Positions 36,337 to 46,341 of a stretch of 64,000 bases of DNA are shown here, piece by piece. The position numbers and the translations under genes were made by a program. How positions within the stretch are numbered: the first letter of the stretch is position 1; each line of letters begins with the position of its first letter. The notes beneath the pieces are model-generated. The model worked only from the letters and a program-made list of their open reading frames with translations. It made no database searches and was not told the DNA's origin. The DNA is from Desulfofarcimen acetoxidans DSM 771 (GTDB taxonomy: Bacteria; Bacillota; Desulfotomaculia; Desulfotomaculales; Desulfofarciminaceae): positions 3,472,001 to 3,536,000 of the forward strand of contig NC_013216.1 of assembly GCF_000024205.1 (NCBI RefSeq). The letters are read 5' to 3'.

Positions 36337-36981
36337 TTAATTAACGGTAATCAGATCTTTTAAGGCCGCGAATTTCTTTTCTCCTATGCCTGACACATTT
36401 TTCAAGTCCTCAACTGTTTGAAAGGAGCCACTGGCCTGACGATACTCTATAATTCTCCCGGCCATGGTTGGCCCGATACCGGGAAGGCTGTCAAGCTCGG
36501 CCTCTCCGGCTGTATTAATATTGACCCTGGCTGACTGAGCAGACCCAACGGACTGAACCGTTCCGGAAGTTTCTTTTACCCCGGCAGCTGAGCGGTCAGC
36601 CTGGGCCGCACCTGTCTCATTGCCTGCTGCTTGGCCCGGAACCGCCTGGAAAGGAACTTTAACCGGTTTGCTGTCTACCAGCAACTCGGCCAGGTTGATG
36701 GCATTTAAATCTGCTTCGGCCAGTGGTTTTGCTCGCTGAACCGCGTCATTCACCCTGGCTCCGGCGGAAAAATGATAGAGGCCGGGATTGGTTACGGCAC
36801 CTGTGACATGAACTACAACTTCTTGATTTTTAGCTGCCTGGTCTCCGGATTGCTTTTGCAGAACTTCTCCGGCTGCCGGGCTGCTGTTTTTCAACTGGGC
36901 ATATTTGTAGCCGCCCCCAAAGAGAAGGATGCTGATAACAACCAGCAGGGCCAACTGGTGCTTCTTCTCAAACTGCTTCAC
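36337..36981 (-). CDS. comEA: ComEA DNA receptor for competence
   Basis: 214 residues: an N-terminal membrane anchor (LALLVVISILLFGGGYKY), an SLBB-like domain (VVVHVTGAVTNPGLYHF), a linker, and a C-terminal double helix-hairpin-helix (VNINTAGEAELDSLPGIGPTMAGRI ... VEDLKNVSGIGEKKF) that binds double-stranded DNA at the cell surface. It works with ComEC, encoded 48 nt downstream. Both genes are intact, so natural competence machinery may function if the pilus genes exist elsewhere. Confidence 0.93.
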   Translation of the reverse strand: MKQFEKKHQLALLVVISILLFGGGYKYAQLKNSSPAAGEVLQKQSGDQAAKNQEVVVHVTGAVTNPGLYHFSAGARVNDAVQRAKPLAEADLNAINLAELLVDSKPVKVPFQAVPGQAAGNETGAAQADRSAAGVKETSGTVQSVGSAQSARVNINTAGEAELDSLPGIGPTMAGRIIEYRQASGSFQTVEDLKNVSGIGEKKFAALKDLITVN

Positions 36982-37123
36982 TTGTCTCTACCCCTTGCCA
37001 AACCATGATAGAAAAATCAAGTTGCTCCGTTTGTCAAAATTATTCTATAAATAGAGACAAATATCCTGCTTTTTTCTGCTATTTTTTATATATTTTACAC
37101 TTATTTTTTCACTGCCTGTTTGT

Positions 37124-37870
37124 TTAATTTCCGGTATGTGTGCTTACCGTTTGTACTTCGCTATCATTCTTTTCAGTGACATTATTGCCAATGTCATCCT
37201 CATCTTTGACAATATTTAACCGGCCGTCTGTGCCCAGTGTGGCAAAAAAAACTTTGCTGGGATTAATGCCCGCTTCTTGCAGCCTTTCCGCCGCCCACTC
37301 TTCATCCAGACTGATGCGCTTTAAGTTCCGTCTTTGAATGGCCCCGTCCATAACTATCACGGTAGGAAGTCCCTCGTAATCCGTAGGTATTTGCAGATCC
37401 CCCGGTGTAACCGGCCTCTTCTGTGATTTGGGAATGACACTTAACTTGCCGCAGGTTTCCAGCATGGCAAACTCTACGTCACTGATATTGGCAATCCCCT
37501 TATCCCTCAACTGGGAGAGAAGGTCGTCCAGGCTGTACCTGGCTTTTCTCATTTCATCCTTGCACAGTTTACCGTTTTCGATAATTATCTGAGGCTCGCC
37601 GTTTAAAATTTTTCTCAAAACCGGGCTGTTGAAGGTGACCAGGGAAATCAAGACCTCCAAAAGGCCCAGGGTTACCAGCGGCACTATACCGTGCCATAAA
37701 GGGACGCCGGTAGATTGCATAGGTATAGCCGCCAGCTCGGCTATGATGATGGCTACAACAAAATCAAAGGGACTTAGCTGACCTACTTCCCGCTTACCCA
37801 TCAGGCGAATGACAATAAGCACTATGAAGTAGATCAGCACCGTGCGATAAACATGATGTAATATTTCCAT
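37124..37870 (-). CDS. DUF421 (YetF-like) membrane protein
   Basis: About 248 residues. Three N-terminal membrane helices (RTVLIYFIVLIVIRLMG, PFDFVVAIIIAELAA, WHGIVPLVTLGLLEV) precede the cytoplasmic YetF/DUF421 domain with KREVGQLSPFDFVVA, GEPQIIIENGKL and LRDKGI. Function unknown; relatives appear in stress and sporulation settings. ATG 37870 has GGTGAT upstream; a longer start at 37900 is possible. It lies just downstream of leuS on the same strand, 46 nt away, and may be co-transcribed. Confidence 0.82.
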   Translation of the reverse strand: MEILHHVYRTVLIYFIVLIVIRLMGKREVGQLSPFDFVVAIIIAELAAIPMQSTGVPLWHGIVPLVTLGLLEVLISLVTFNSPVLRKILNGEPQIIIENGKLCKDEMRKARYSLDDLLSQLRDKGIANISDVEFAMLETCGKLSVIPKSQKRPVTPGDLQIPTDYEGLPTVIVMDGAIQRRNLKRISLDEEWAAERLQEAGINPSKVFFATLGTDGRLNIVKDEDDIGNNVTEKNDSEVQTVSTHTGN

Positions 37871-37916
37871 AAGTATCACCGGTTTTATCATGCACGGCAT
37901 CAGGTTGTTTTATGAT

Positions 37917-40403
37917 TTACTTCACCACTATATTCACCAATTTGCCCGGTACAGGAATGATTTTTTTAACCTCTTTGCCGGCTGTTAAGGAGATAATTTT
38001 GGGCTGCTGCAGGACATATTCCTGCATTGACGCGGCACTCAGGTTGGCCGGCACGGAGAGGCGGTCTCTTACCTTGCCGTTTATTTGCACCACTATCTCA
38101 ATTTCATCTTCCACCAGTGCTTCCGGTTCGTAAACCGGCCAGGGCTGTGCGTGTACGCTGTCTTTGTGGCCGATGCCTGACCATAGTTCCTCGGCCAAAT
38201 GTGGTGCAAAAGGAGACAGCAGCACCAGCAGGGCCTCTATGGCTTCTCTCATCACGGCCGGATCGCGGTCCGGTTCCGCCAGCTTGTCGCGGTAATGATA
38301 GAGACCGTTAACCAGTTCCATAATGGCGCTGACAGCGGTGTTGAAGTTGAAGCGCTCTTCTATGTCCTCTGTCACCTTTTTTATGGTGTAGTGGCTCAAC
38401 CGGCGCATTTCTTTATGCACGCCGCTTACCTCACCTTCCGGCTTGACCGGGGCCTTGAGCAAATCCGCGGCCAGCGGCGTGACCAGACGCCAGACACGGT
38501 TTAAGAAACGGTAGCTGCCTTCCACGCCCTGGTCGCTCCACTCCAGGTCTCTTTCCGGCGGGGCGGCAAACAGAATAAACAGCCTGGCTGTGTCCGCACC
38601 GTAGCGCTTAATAATTTCCTCGGGACTGACTACATTGCCCTTGGATTTGGACATTTTTGCGCCTTCCTTTAAGACCATGCCCTGAGTGAGCAGGTTTTCA
38701 AAAGGCTCCTCCGCACTGATCAGCTTTAAGTCATAAAAAACCTTGGCAAAGAACCTGGCATAGAGCAAATGAAGTATGGCGTGCTCCACACCTCCGATAT
38801 ACTGATCCACCGGCATCCAGCGATCTGCTTTGGCCTTATCCCAGGCCCGCGCTTCGTCCCGGGGGCTGGTATAACGGTAAAAATACCAGGAAGAGCAGAC
38901 AAAGGTATCCATAGTGTCGGTTTCCCGCCGGGCCGGACCGCCGCAGGACGGGCAAACTGTGTGGACAAATTCCTCGCGGTCTGCCAGGGGAGAACGCCCG
39001 GCCGGCTTAAACTGCACGTCATAAGGCAGCATTACCGGTAAATCCTTTTCCGGTACCGGTACATTGCCGCACTGCTCACAATAGATAATGGGGATAGGCA
39101 CTCCCCAGTAGCGCTGGCGGGAAATCAGCCAGTCACGCAATCGGAAATTGACCTTGCCGCTGCCTATGCCCTTTTCTTCAGCAAAAGCAGTGATGGCCCG
39201 GATAGCGTCGGAGCTGCCCATTCCGTCAAACTGCCCGGAATTCACCAGAAAGCCTTCATCTACATAGGCCCGCTGCATTTTGGCAGGATCCAGGCTCTCA
39301 CCCGCCGGCTGAATAACTACTTTTACCGGCAGCTTGTACTTGGCGGCAAACTCAAAGTCTCTCTGGTCGTGTGCCGGTACGCCCATAACGCAGCCGGTGC
39401 CGTATTCCAGCAAAACATAGTTGGCTACCATAATGGGCACTTGATCACCGTTAAAGGGGTTAATGCAGCAGGCCCCGGTCAAGACACCGATTTTTTCCGC
39501 CTCGTCGGAAGTGCGGTCCGCATCGCTCAAAGCGCGCATCTTTGCCACAAAGTCTTTGACTTGCCGCTCCTGCTCTGTCCCCGCGATGAGCTTTTCCACC
39601 AGCGGGTGTTCAGGCGCCAGCACCATGCAGCTGACCCCGAAAACCGTATCGGGCCTGGTGGTATAGACGGTGATGCTTTCCTGGCTGTCTTTCACCTGAA
39701 AGGTAAGCTCCGCCCCTTCGCTGCGGCCGATCCAGTTTCTTTGCATGATTTTAACTTTTTCCGGCCAGCCCGGCAGCTTGTCCAGATCTGCCAGCAGCCG
39801 CTCGGCATAGTCGGTAATTTTGAAAAACCACTGGTCCAGGTTTTTCTTTTCTACCGTTGTGCCGCACCTCTCACAGCCGTCTTCTTTTACCTGTTCGTTA
39901 GCCAGCACGGTAGCACAGGAAGGACACCAGTTAACGGCGGCATATTTTTTATATGCCAGATTATGATGGTATAATTGCAGGAAAAGCCACTGTGTCCACT
40001 TGTAATAGCCGGGATGACAGGTAGCCACCTCACGGTTCCAGTCATAGCTGAGGCCCAGCTGCTTTAACTGCGTCCGCATGTTGTCAATATTGGCAAAGGT
40101 CCAATCAGCCGGGTGCATGTTGCCGTGCTTGATGGCCGCGTTCTCCGCCGGCAGCCCGAAAGCATCCCAGCCCATAGGGTGCAGGACATCAAAGCCGCGC
40201 ATGGACTTAAAACGGGCCACCACATCACCAATGGAGTAGTTGCGCACATGGCCCATATGCAAGTTGCCCGATGGATAGGGGAACATTTCCAGACAATAAT
40301 ATTCGGGACGTTCCGAAAAGTCAGCCGTGGCATACTGGTCGTTCCCGGCCCATATTTTCTGCCACTTGGACTCAATTTCCTCAAAGTTGTATCGCTCGTT
40401 CAT
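37917..40403 (-). CDS. leuS: Leucyl-tRNA synthetase
   Basis: 828 residues, bacterial length. HIGH-type motif HMGHVRNY near the start, zinc-type cysteines CPSC...CERC, the editing domain with the conserved [14 protein letters not shown] in [11 protein letters not shown], and a C-terminal leucine-specific tail are all present. It charges tRNA-Leu. A T-box leader with a consensus promoter lies directly upstream, so expression should rise when tRNA-Leu is uncharged. ATG 40403 has a GGAGG ribosome site. Confidence 0.98.
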   Translation of the reverse strand: MNERYNFEEIESKWQKIWAGNDQYATADFSERPEYYCLEMFPYPSGNLHMGHVRNYSIGDVVARFKSMRGFDVLHPMGWDAFGLPAENAAIKHGNMHPADWTFANIDNMRTQLKQLGLSYDWNREVATCHPGYYKWTQWLFLQLYHHNLAYKKYAAVNWCPSCATVLANEQVKEDGCERCGTTVEKKNLDQWFFKITDYAERLLADLDKLPGWPEKVKIMQRNWIGRSEGAELTFQVKDSQESITVYTTRPDTVFGVSCMVLAPEHPLVEKLIAGTEQERQVKDFVAKMRALSDADRTSDEAEKIGVLTGACCINPFNGDQVPIMVANYVLLEYGTGCVMGVPAHDQRDFEFAAKYKLPVKVVIQPAGESLDPAKMQRAYVDEGFLVNSGQFDGMGSSDAIRAITAFAEEKGIGSGKVNFRLRDWLISRQRYWGVPIPIIYCEQCGNVPVPEKDLPVMLPYDVQFKPAGRSPLADREEFVHTVCPSCGGPARRETDTMDTFVCSSWYFYRYTSPRDEARAWDKAKADRWMPVDQYIGGVEHAILHLLYARFFAKVFYDLKLISAEEPFENLLTQGMVLKEGAKMSKSKGNVVSPEEIIKRYGADTARLFILFAAPPERDLEWSDQGVEGSYRFLNRVWRLVTPLAADLLKAPVKPEGEVSGVHKEMRRLSHYTIKKVTEDIEERFNFNTAVSAIMELVNGLYHYRDKLAEPDRDPAVMREAIEALLVLLSPFAPHLAEELWSGIGHKDSVHAQPWPVYEPEALVEDEIEIVVQINGKVRDRLSVPANLSAASMQEYVLQQPKIISLTAGKEVKKIIPVPGKLVNIVVK

Positions 40404-40507
40404 TAACGATCCTCCTTAAAATCAAGCATTGTTAAAGTAATTTGTGAAGGTTAAAGCATCAGCTCATGATTCTTTGAAGCAAAACATTATCATACACAAA
40501 GCTATTT

Positions 40508-40776
40508 AGGCATATAAAAACCTCTCATCCCGAAAAGGGACGAGAGGCATCTCCCGCGGTACCACCCTAATTGGTAAAATATACCCACTTAATTCTGATA
40601 ACGGTCGAAAACCGGCCCGATTTTTTATGCCGGGCAACTCGAAGGTGAGTTGGGCAGTTGTGCTGACCGCCTTGCACCTACCGGCGGCTCTCTGAACAGT
40701 TTACCTGCTTAATTTTCCTTGTCCTGGTTATTATATATGGTTAGTTTTATACTTCAAGAATTATACAGCTTAACTC
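40508..40776 (-). ncRNA. T-box leader of leuS
   Basis: The minus strand holds the T-box core AGGGTGGTACCGCG (complement of 40551-40565) followed by a terminator hairpin (40521-40547) and a T run. Upstream is a stem I-like region (AGAGAGCCGCCGGTAGGTGCAAGG). A CTC triplet at 40647-40649, in a CAA-CTC-ACC context, is the likely specifier and fits leucine. The leader senses uncharged tRNA-Leu by antitermination. Confidence 0.93.
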
Positions 40777-40783
40777 AAAGTAC

Positions 40784-40812
40784 ATTATAGGCAAAGGTTA
40801 TTTATTTGTCAA
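40784..40812 (-). promoter_or_regulatory. Sigma-A promoter of the leuS T-box transcript
   Basis: Consensus TTGACA (complement of 40807-40812) and TATAAT (complement of 40784-40789) with an ideal 17-bp spacer. Transcription should begin near 40776, at the start of the T-box RNA. Confidence 0.9.
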
Positions 40813-40824
40813 CACCTGTCTAAT

Positions 40825-41172
40825 TTAAGGAAGTCCTACTACCCTGGCATCACCCCACAGGCGTTCCAAATTATAAAATTGACGCTCAGTCTCTTGAAAG
40901 ACATGCACCACTACATCACCGCAATCTATCAATACCCAGGTGGCTTCTTTAAAACCTTCCACTCGCTTTATTTCTGCTTGCCGCTCCCCCAGCTTTTCCT
41001 GGATATTTTCCACAATAGCCTGAACATGAGGTTTAGAACGGCCGCTGCAGATGACAAAATAGTCTGCGATTGTTGATATTTCACTAATGTCCAGCACAGT
41101 AACACCATAGGCTTTCTTATCTTCACAAGCGTCGATGATCAGATCTGTTAATTCCTGTGGATTCAGTACCAA
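40825..41172 (-). CDS. rsfS: Ribosome silencing factor RsfS (Iojap family)
   Basis: 115 residues with the family signature: KKAYGVTVLDISEISTIADYFVICSGRS, VQAIVENIQEKL, WVLIDCGDVVVHVFQ and YNLERLW. RsfS binds L14 and blocks subunit joining when nutrients are short. Start taken at TTG 41172, 7 nt after AAGGAGG. It follows yqeK on the same strand, the usual order. Confidence 0.95.
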   Translation of the reverse strand: MVLNPQELTDLIIDACEDKKAYGVTVLDISEISTIADYFVICSGRSKPHVQAIVENIQEKLGERQAEIKRVEGFKEATWVLIDCGDVVVHVFQETERQFYNLERLWGDARVVGLP

Positions 41173-41233
41173 AATCAAGCCTCCTTTTTATTACAATTCT
41201 TTCCTTATAATATTGTTTATATTCTGCAAAAGT

Positions 41234-41815
41234 TCAAAATTTCCTCTTCAAAAAAGGTGTTTTTTGTCTTAAAACTTCGTTTCTTGCCTGAACAGTCCGG
41301 CAGTCAATTACTGAACCGGTTTTAATAATAAATTGCAGGGTAAAATCAAAAGCGGCCAGCAAAGCTTCCTCCAGATCGGTATAGGCCAGTTGCCTGACTT
41401 TATCTAAGTCGCCTTTCCTGCTGGGTTCAATCAAGTCTGCTATAAAAATAATTTTATCCAAAACAGTCATTTTAACCGCACCTACAGTATGGCAGCTGAC
41501 TGCCTGAATTATTTCAGGGTCAGTTATGCCAAATTCCTCTTGAACCAACAGCGCGCCTACCGGGGCATGCAGCAATTCCGGCAGCATTTCATCCACTTCA
41601 GTAACATTTATGCCGGCTGCCCTGGCTTTTGAAAGCAGCCGGGCAGGGCTGAAATCCCTGGCACAATCATGCAGCAGGGCAGCCAGATTAGCTTTTTGCC
41701 CGTCTGCCCCAAAGCAGCGCGCCATTTCCACGGCAATGTCTCTTACCGCCAGGCTGTGCTGCAGCCGGAACCCGTTGACCATGCCGGATAACTTTTTAAT
41801 GATTGTCTTTTCCAT
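41234..41815 (-). CDS. yqeK: YqeK-type HD-domain hydrolase
   Basis: 193 residues. HSLAVRDIAVEMAR, LLHDCARD and AVSCHTVGAVKM supply the metal-binding His and Asp residues of the HD superfamily. YqeK proteins cleave diadenosine tetraphosphate. Neighbours nadD and rsfS are as in other Firmicutes, but an RRM protein lies between it and nadD. The ribosome site is weak. Confidence 0.92.
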   Translation of the reverse strand: MEKTIIKKLSGMVNGFRLQHSLAVRDIAVEMARCFGADGQKANLAALLHDCARDFSPARLLSKARAAGINVTEVDEMLPELLHAPVGALLVQEEFGITDPEIIQAVSCHTVGAVKMTVLDKIIFIADLIEPSRKGDLDKVRQLAYTDLEEALLAAFDFTLQFIIKTGSVIDCRTVQARNEVLRQKTPFLKRKF

Positions 41816-41965
41816 ATGAAATAAGCCGGTAGATGCACCATTAACTAAACAAGCATTGTCTTAATATATTGCTGACTCAAACCAAGTATGCCATCTGCTT
41901 AGCGCATCACAACGACTATTTATACCCCCCGCCCATATCCATTATATTCCACAAGAGCGCTGCAA

Positions 41966-41999
41966 GAAAAAACCTCCTGGTCCCGAAGGATACGGAGGC
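41966..41999 (-). terminator. Intrinsic terminator after the RRM gene
   Basis: On the minus strand CCTCCGTATCC and GGGACCAGGAGG form a stem closed by a short TTC loop, followed by TTTTTT. It lies 15 nt past the stop of the RRM gene. Confidence 0.85.
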
Positions 42000-42014
42000 T
42001 CTTTAATTGCGTGC

Positions 42015-42263
42015 TTATTCCCTCGCCTTGGCTTCATTGACAGATATAACTCTACCGCCTAGATCTGTTCCATTCATAGCCGCTATAAACTTTTCCACAT
42101 CCTCATCATTGACCTCTACGAAGCCAAAACCACGGGAACGCCCGGTTTCCCGGTCGCTTATTACGCGAGCGTTTATTACGTCACCATATTTTGAAAAAGC
42201 TTCTTCTAAATCCTCTGCTTTTGTAGACCAGGGCAGATTGCCTATATACAGTGTACGGGCCAA
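42015..42263 (-). CDS. RRM-type RNA-binding protein
   Basis: 82 residues, a single RNA recognition motif: RNP2 TLYIGNLPW and RNP1 RSRGFGFVEV. Such small glycine-poor RRM proteins occur in many Firmicutes and cyanobacteria; cold-shock or RNA-chaperone roles are proposed. The start is TTG 42263 (MARTLYIG), placed 6 nt after GAGGTG; an upstream ORF extension lacks a ribosome site. It is its own unit, closed by a terminator. Confidence 0.92.
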   Translation of the reverse strand: MARTLYIGNLPWSTKAEDLEEAFSKYGDVINARVISDRETGRSRGFGFVEVNDEDVEKFIAAMNGTDLGGRVISVNEAKARE

Positions 42264-42451
42264 ATATATCACCTCTTTTCCAGTAAAACTTGTGCTTATT
42301 ATTTGCAATTGGTTGTGGTCAAATTCAAATAGAAAAGTACAATATTTGGCAACTTATTTGCAAAAGCAATTTACCGGCAGAGGCCATTTATATAAAAAGC
42401 AGTTTGAAACAAAAAAACATGCCGCCAAACCGGCTTGCAAAACAGAAGAGC

Positions 42452-43054
42452 TTATCTGTATAAACGGCAGCTGCTGATGTAATGCTCCACTGTTTCCGGC
42501 AAAAGATACTTGATGGGGCGCCCGCTCCTGATCCGCCCGCGTATATCGGTAGAAGATATGGCCAGGGCCGGAACCTCCATAATATGAATTTTGTTTATGT
42601 AGTCTGCCGAAAGGCCCGGTATTTTTTCACCTAAATTATCAAAACTATAACCGGGACGTGTAACTCCGATAAATTTGCACAGGGAAAAAAGCATGTCCAC
42701 ATCTTTCCAGGTTAATATTTCCAGCAAAGCATCGCCGCCGGTTATGAAATATAGCTCTGACGGTTCGTACATGGAACGGAAGTCTAAAACCGTATCGATA
42801 GTGTAAGAAAGACCGGGTCTGTTTACCTCCAGCGAGGATACTTCAAAATAAGGGTTTGAAGCGGTAGCCAGTTCGGTCATGGCCAGGCGATGAGTAGGAC
42901 CGGTTATTCTGTTGTCAGCTTTGTGCGGCGGCCTGCCGGAAGGGACAAATATGACCTTGTCCAGTTTGAACTCGTGTCGCACTCCTTCGGCTGCGACCAG
43001 GTGTCCGTAGTGAATAGGGTCAAAGGTGCCACCCATAATACCCAGTGCTTTCAA
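42452..43054 (-). CDS. nadD: Nicotinate-nucleotide adenylyltransferase
   Basis: 200 residues. GGTFDPIHYGHL is the nucleotidyltransferase GxFDPxHxGH motif; VPSGRPPHK and ISSTDIRGRIRSGR near the C-terminus are typical of NadD. It makes deamido-NAD from nicotinate mononucleotide and ATP. The start is TTG with AAAGGAACGG upstream. Confidence 0.95.
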   Translation of the reverse strand: MKALGIMGGTFDPIHYGHLVAAEGVRHEFKLDKVIFVPSGRPPHKADNRITGPTHRLAMTELATASNPYFEVSSLEVNRPGLSYTIDTVLDFRSMYEPSELYFITGGDALLEILTWKDVDMLFSLCKFIGVTRPGYSFDNLGEKIPGLSADYINKIHIMEVPALAISSTDIRGRIRSGRPIKYLLPETVEHYISSCRLYR

Positions 43055-43194
43055 TTTGTTTCAACCGTTCCTTTCAGTATAAAAAATGTCTCTGACTTGC
43101 AATTCCCGCATCATCGCCCTGCACATACTTATAATTCAATACAGGTTTTCCATATGCTGCACCAAAACCGGACTCCGCATATAATAACAGCTCT

Positions 43195-44322
43195 CTAACA
43201 ATCCAGCACCAGGTTATTCCTATGTATTACCTCATCATAGTCCTTACTGCCAAGCACAACGGCGATTTCTGAGGTTTTTTTGCCCATTATTTTTTTTAAT
43301 TCTTCAGCCGCATAATTGGTAATGCCACGGGCAATCTGCCTGCCGTCAGGCCCGCTGATGCATACCGTATTGCCCATCTCGAAAACACCTTCCACTTTGA
43401 CCACACCGGAAGGCAAAAGGCTTTTACCGTTTTTTACCAGAGCGCGGGACGCTCCCTCGTCAATTGATATTTTACCCTGCACGGCTGAACTGTACATAAT
43501 CCAATGTTTCTTATTGTCCAGCTTGTTGCCCGGACAGAATACGGTACCCAGAGGTTCGCCGGTCACGACGCGCCGAATTATATTCTTTTCGGCCGCCCTG
43601 GCTATGACCATGGCCGCGCCGGAGCGCATAGCGATTTTGGCTGCCTGCAGCTTGGTAGTCATGCCTCCGGTACCCAAACCCGAACCGGCCCCGCCGGCCA
43701 GGCTCTCCACCTGCTCATTGATTTCGTCGATTTCACTGATAATAACGGCGGCAGGGTCTTTTCTGGGATCCGCTGTATAAACACCGTCAATATCGGAAAG
43801 CAGCACCAACAGCTCCGCATCCACCAGACCGGTAACCAGAGCCGACAGGGTGTCATTGTCACCCAGCCTTATTTCCTCTATGGAAACGGTATCATTTTCA
43901 TTAATAATCGGGATAACTCCCATACCGAGCAAAGCATACATGGTATTACGCGCATTGAGAAATCTACGGCGATCAGAAAAATCTTCACGGCTTAACAAAA
44001 CCTGACCTACCGTAACCCCGTATTCGGCAAAAAATTTCTCATACATCTGCATCAGCACGCCCTGGCCAACCGCCGCAGCAGCTTGCTTCTCCGGCATGGT
44101 CTTGGGTCTCCGGCGCAAGCCCAGCTTGCCCAGGCCGGCCCCCACTGCCCCGGAGGTCACCAGCAGAATTTCCTTGCCTTGATTATGTAAATCAGCCAAC
44201 TGGACAGCCAATTGCTCAAATTGATATAAATTTAATTTCCCGGTAGCATGGGCCAGTGAACTGGAACCAACCTTGACCACTAACCGCTTAACACGGGAAA
44301 AATCCCTGTTCTTCAATTTCAT
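43195..44322 (-). CDS. proB: Glutamate 5-kinase
   Basis: 375 residues. The amino acid kinase domain (LVVKVGSSSL, LLVTSGAVGAG, INENDTVS, LSDIDGVYTADPR) is followed by a C-terminal PUA domain (SLLPSGVVKVEGVFEMGN). It phosphorylates glutamate, the first step of proline synthesis. proA, which usually follows, is absent; a 140-bp gap leads to nadD instead. Start ATG 44322 behind GGGTGAG. Confidence 0.95.
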   Translation of the reverse strand: MKLKNRDFSRVKRLVVKVGSSSLAHATGKLNLYQFEQLAVQLADLHNQGKEILLVTSGAVGAGLGKLGLRRRPKTMPEKQAAAAVGQGVLMQMYEKFFAEYGVTVGQVLLSREDFSDRRRFLNARNTMYALLGMGVIPIINENDTVSIEEIRLGDNDTLSALVTGLVDAELLVLLSDIDGVYTADPRKDPAAVIISEIDEINEQVESLAGGAGSGLGTGGMTTKLQAAKIAMRSGAAMVIARAAEKNIIRRVVTGEPLGTVFCPGNKLDNKKHWIMYSSAVQGKISIDEGASRALVKNGKSLLPSGVVKVEGVFEMGNTVCISGPDGRQIARGITNYAAEELKKIMGKKTSEIAVVLGSKDYDEVIHRNNLVLDC

Positions 44323-44401
44323 TGTCTCACCCGCATTTTTAGCCTGCTGAAAAACAGTATAGCATATTTCACAGCTAATTTGTACTCAGCATTTATAATG
44401 C

Positions 44402-45670
44402 TTAATCTGAAAAATCGAAGACTAGATTTCCGATTTTAACTTCATCTCCCTCTTTAGCCCCTGCCTGCCGCAGAGCCTTATCCAATCCCATCAGGCTCAT
44501 AATCTGCTGCAGCCTGGTCACTGCGTCTTCATTTTCCATGTCAGTCATAGCCACATGCCGCTCAATTTCCTGGCCTGTCACCACAAACATGCCGTCTTCC
44601 CGGATGATTTCAAAACGGTCCCTGTTTTCAAAACGGAAGGTTTTTTCCTCTTCCGCTTGGTGCAGCACTTCTCTGGGAATGGCCGGGAGCATTTCCGCCA
44701 CCCGATAAACTAATCGATCCAGGCCCTCTCCGGTTACTGCGGAAATAGGAAATATTTCATAACTACCGCTGAAGGCGTCTTTAAAGGCATCGAGGTTTTT
44801 TGCAGCATCAGGCAGATCCATTTTATTGGCTGCCACCAGCTGGGGACGACGGGCAAGCTTTTCATTATACAATCTCAATTCTCTGTTAATAATCCTAAAG
44901 TCCTCCAAGGGATCTCTGCCCTCGGAGCCCGACATATCCAGAACATGGATAATCAGTCTAGTGCGCTCAAGATGTCGCAGAAATTCATGTCCCAGTCCTA
45001 AACCTGTATGGGCTCCCTCAATTAGTCCGGGAATATCGGCCATGACAAAACTTTCTCCCTCTCTAACCCGTACGACCCCTAAATTGGGCACCAGGGTGGT
45101 GAAAGGGTAATCGGCAATTTTAGGCTTGGCTGCGGAAACTCTCGATATGACAGTAGATTTTCCGGCATTGGGAAAACCCGCCAGGCCGACATCGGCCAGC
45201 AATTTCAATTCCAGCCTGAGCCAACGCTCCTGGCCCGGCTCACCCTTTTCATAAGCAGTGGGGACCTTGTTATTGGGCGTAGCAAAACGGGCGTTGCCTC
45301 GTCCGCCACGACCGCCTCTGGCCACCACAACTTTCTGGCCATGTTCCACAACATCAGCCACAAGCTCCATAGTGTCGGCGTTATATATTACCGTACCGAC
45401 AGGCACACGTAGAGTGCGATCCTCGCCGGATCGACCGGTCATGTCTTTACCCTGGCCGTGTTCACCCCTGTTGCCTTTATAGTGGCTATGGTAGCGAAAA
45501 TCCACCAGAGTATTGAGGCCGCTGTCCCCCACAAAAATGATACTGCCGCCACGCCCGCCGTCCCCGCCGGAGGGACCGCCTTCCGGCACATACTTCTCAC
45601 GGCGGAAAGCCACACAACCGCTGCCGCCGTCCCCGCCCTTTACATAAATCTTAGCCCGATCATAAAACAT
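44402..45670 (-). CDS. obgE: GTPase ObgE/CgtA
   Basis: 422 residues: the glycine-rich Obg fold (FYDRAKIYVKGGDGGSG), the G domain (G1 GFPNAGKST, G3 DIPGLIEGAH, G4 NKMD) and a C-terminal OCT domain. It is an essential ribosome-assembly GTPase. ATG 45670 gives the family's normal start and has GGGTGA upstream; the ORF extends to GTG 45679. It overlaps or abuts the Spo0B-like gene as in Bacillus. Confidence 0.97.
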   Translation of the reverse strand: MFYDRAKIYVKGGDGGSGCVAFRREKYVPEGGPSGGDGGRGGSIIFVGDSGLNTLVDFRYHSHYKGNRGEHGQGKDMTGRSGEDRTLRVPVGTVIYNADTMELVADVVEHGQKVVVARGGRGGRGNARFATPNNKVPTAYEKGEPGQERWLRLELKLLADVGLAGFPNAGKSTVISRVSAAKPKIADYPFTTLVPNLGVVRVREGESFVMADIPGLIEGAHTGLGLGHEFLRHLERTRLIIHVLDMSGSEGRDPLEDFRIINRELRLYNEKLARRPQLVAANKMDLPDAAKNLDAFKDAFSGSYEIFPISAVTGEGLDRLVYRVAEMLPAIPREVLHQAEEEKTFRFENRDRFEIIREDGMFVVTGQEIERHVAMTDMENEDAVTRLQQIMSLMGLDKALRQAGAKEGDEVKIGNLVFDFSD

Positions 45671-45675
45671 CAGCT

Positions 45676-46263
45676 TCACCCATTCATTTTATTTATATCA
45701 ACTTTTCTAAAAATTAAAGCCAGCTCCAATGTATCATTAAGATTAGTTATTTCCAGTCTGCCGTTATCTAAACCCATGTTAACTTTTGCAATTTGCTGCA
45801 ATTCCTCAAATATTTGTTCAGTGGCCGCCGGGATTTCGTCCGGAATTTTAAGCTGAAGGCGGCAGATATAATTGTTTTTGAGCCTCTCCATAATCAAAGT
45901 GACAGTAGACACTTCAGCAGCGGCAGCTGCCAGGTCAAAAATTATTTTTTGCATATGTATCAGCATATCGGCCAACATTTCGGCCGGCAAAACTGTATCG
46001 CCAAGCTCGTCCTCCAATCTGTATTCAACCTGAACCTGCTGCTCAAAAGCCAGATTATGCCCGATCATTAACGCCGCGGAAATTTCCGGAATCTTAATCC
46101 GGTTAACTAAACTCATTAACCCCATATTCATGCATACTTCACCTATATACTCGTTTACACGGTCGATTTTGCCCAGCTGCACCAATCCTGAAATAACTTG
46201 CAGGTGATTAAGAAAATCATGCCGCTGAGCCTGGATTACTTTAAGCAAATCTTTTATCTGCAC
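45676..46263 (-). CDS. Spo0B-like phosphotransferase / sensor kinase fragment
   Basis: About 195 residues. The sequence QAQRHDFLNHLQVISGLVQLGK contains the His of the Spo0B-type dimerisation helix, followed by a degenerate GHKL-like half lacking ATP-binding boxes. In Bacillus, Spo0B relays phosphate from Spo0F to Spo0A and lies beside obg, as here. GTG 46263 was chosen after GAAAGGCGG; the longer ORF start lacks a site. A function in the phosphorelay is inferred. Confidence 0.78.
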   Translation of the reverse strand: MQIKDLLKVIQAQRHDFLNHLQVISGLVQLGKIDRVNEYIGEVCMNMGLMSLVNRIKIPEISAALMIGHNLAFEQQVQVEYRLEDELGDTVLPAEMLADMLIHMQKIIFDLAAAAAEVSTVTLIMERLKNNYICRLQLKIPDEIPAATEQIFEELQQIAKVNMGLDNGRLEITNLNDTLELALIFRKVDINKMNG

Positions 46264-46303
46264 AAAAAATAACCGCCTTTCAAAGTTGGAATAGGTCTGT
46301 AGT

Positions 46304-46334
46304 AAAAAAACCAACCTCTCTTAAGGAGGTTGGC
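46304..46334 (-). terminator. Intrinsic terminator after rpmA
   Basis: On the minus strand CCAACCTC pairs with GAGGTTGG (46311-46318 with 46326-46333), followed by TTTTTTT. It separates the rplU-rpmA unit from the Spo0B-like gene. Confidence 0.88.
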
Positions 46335-46341
46335 TAAGAAT

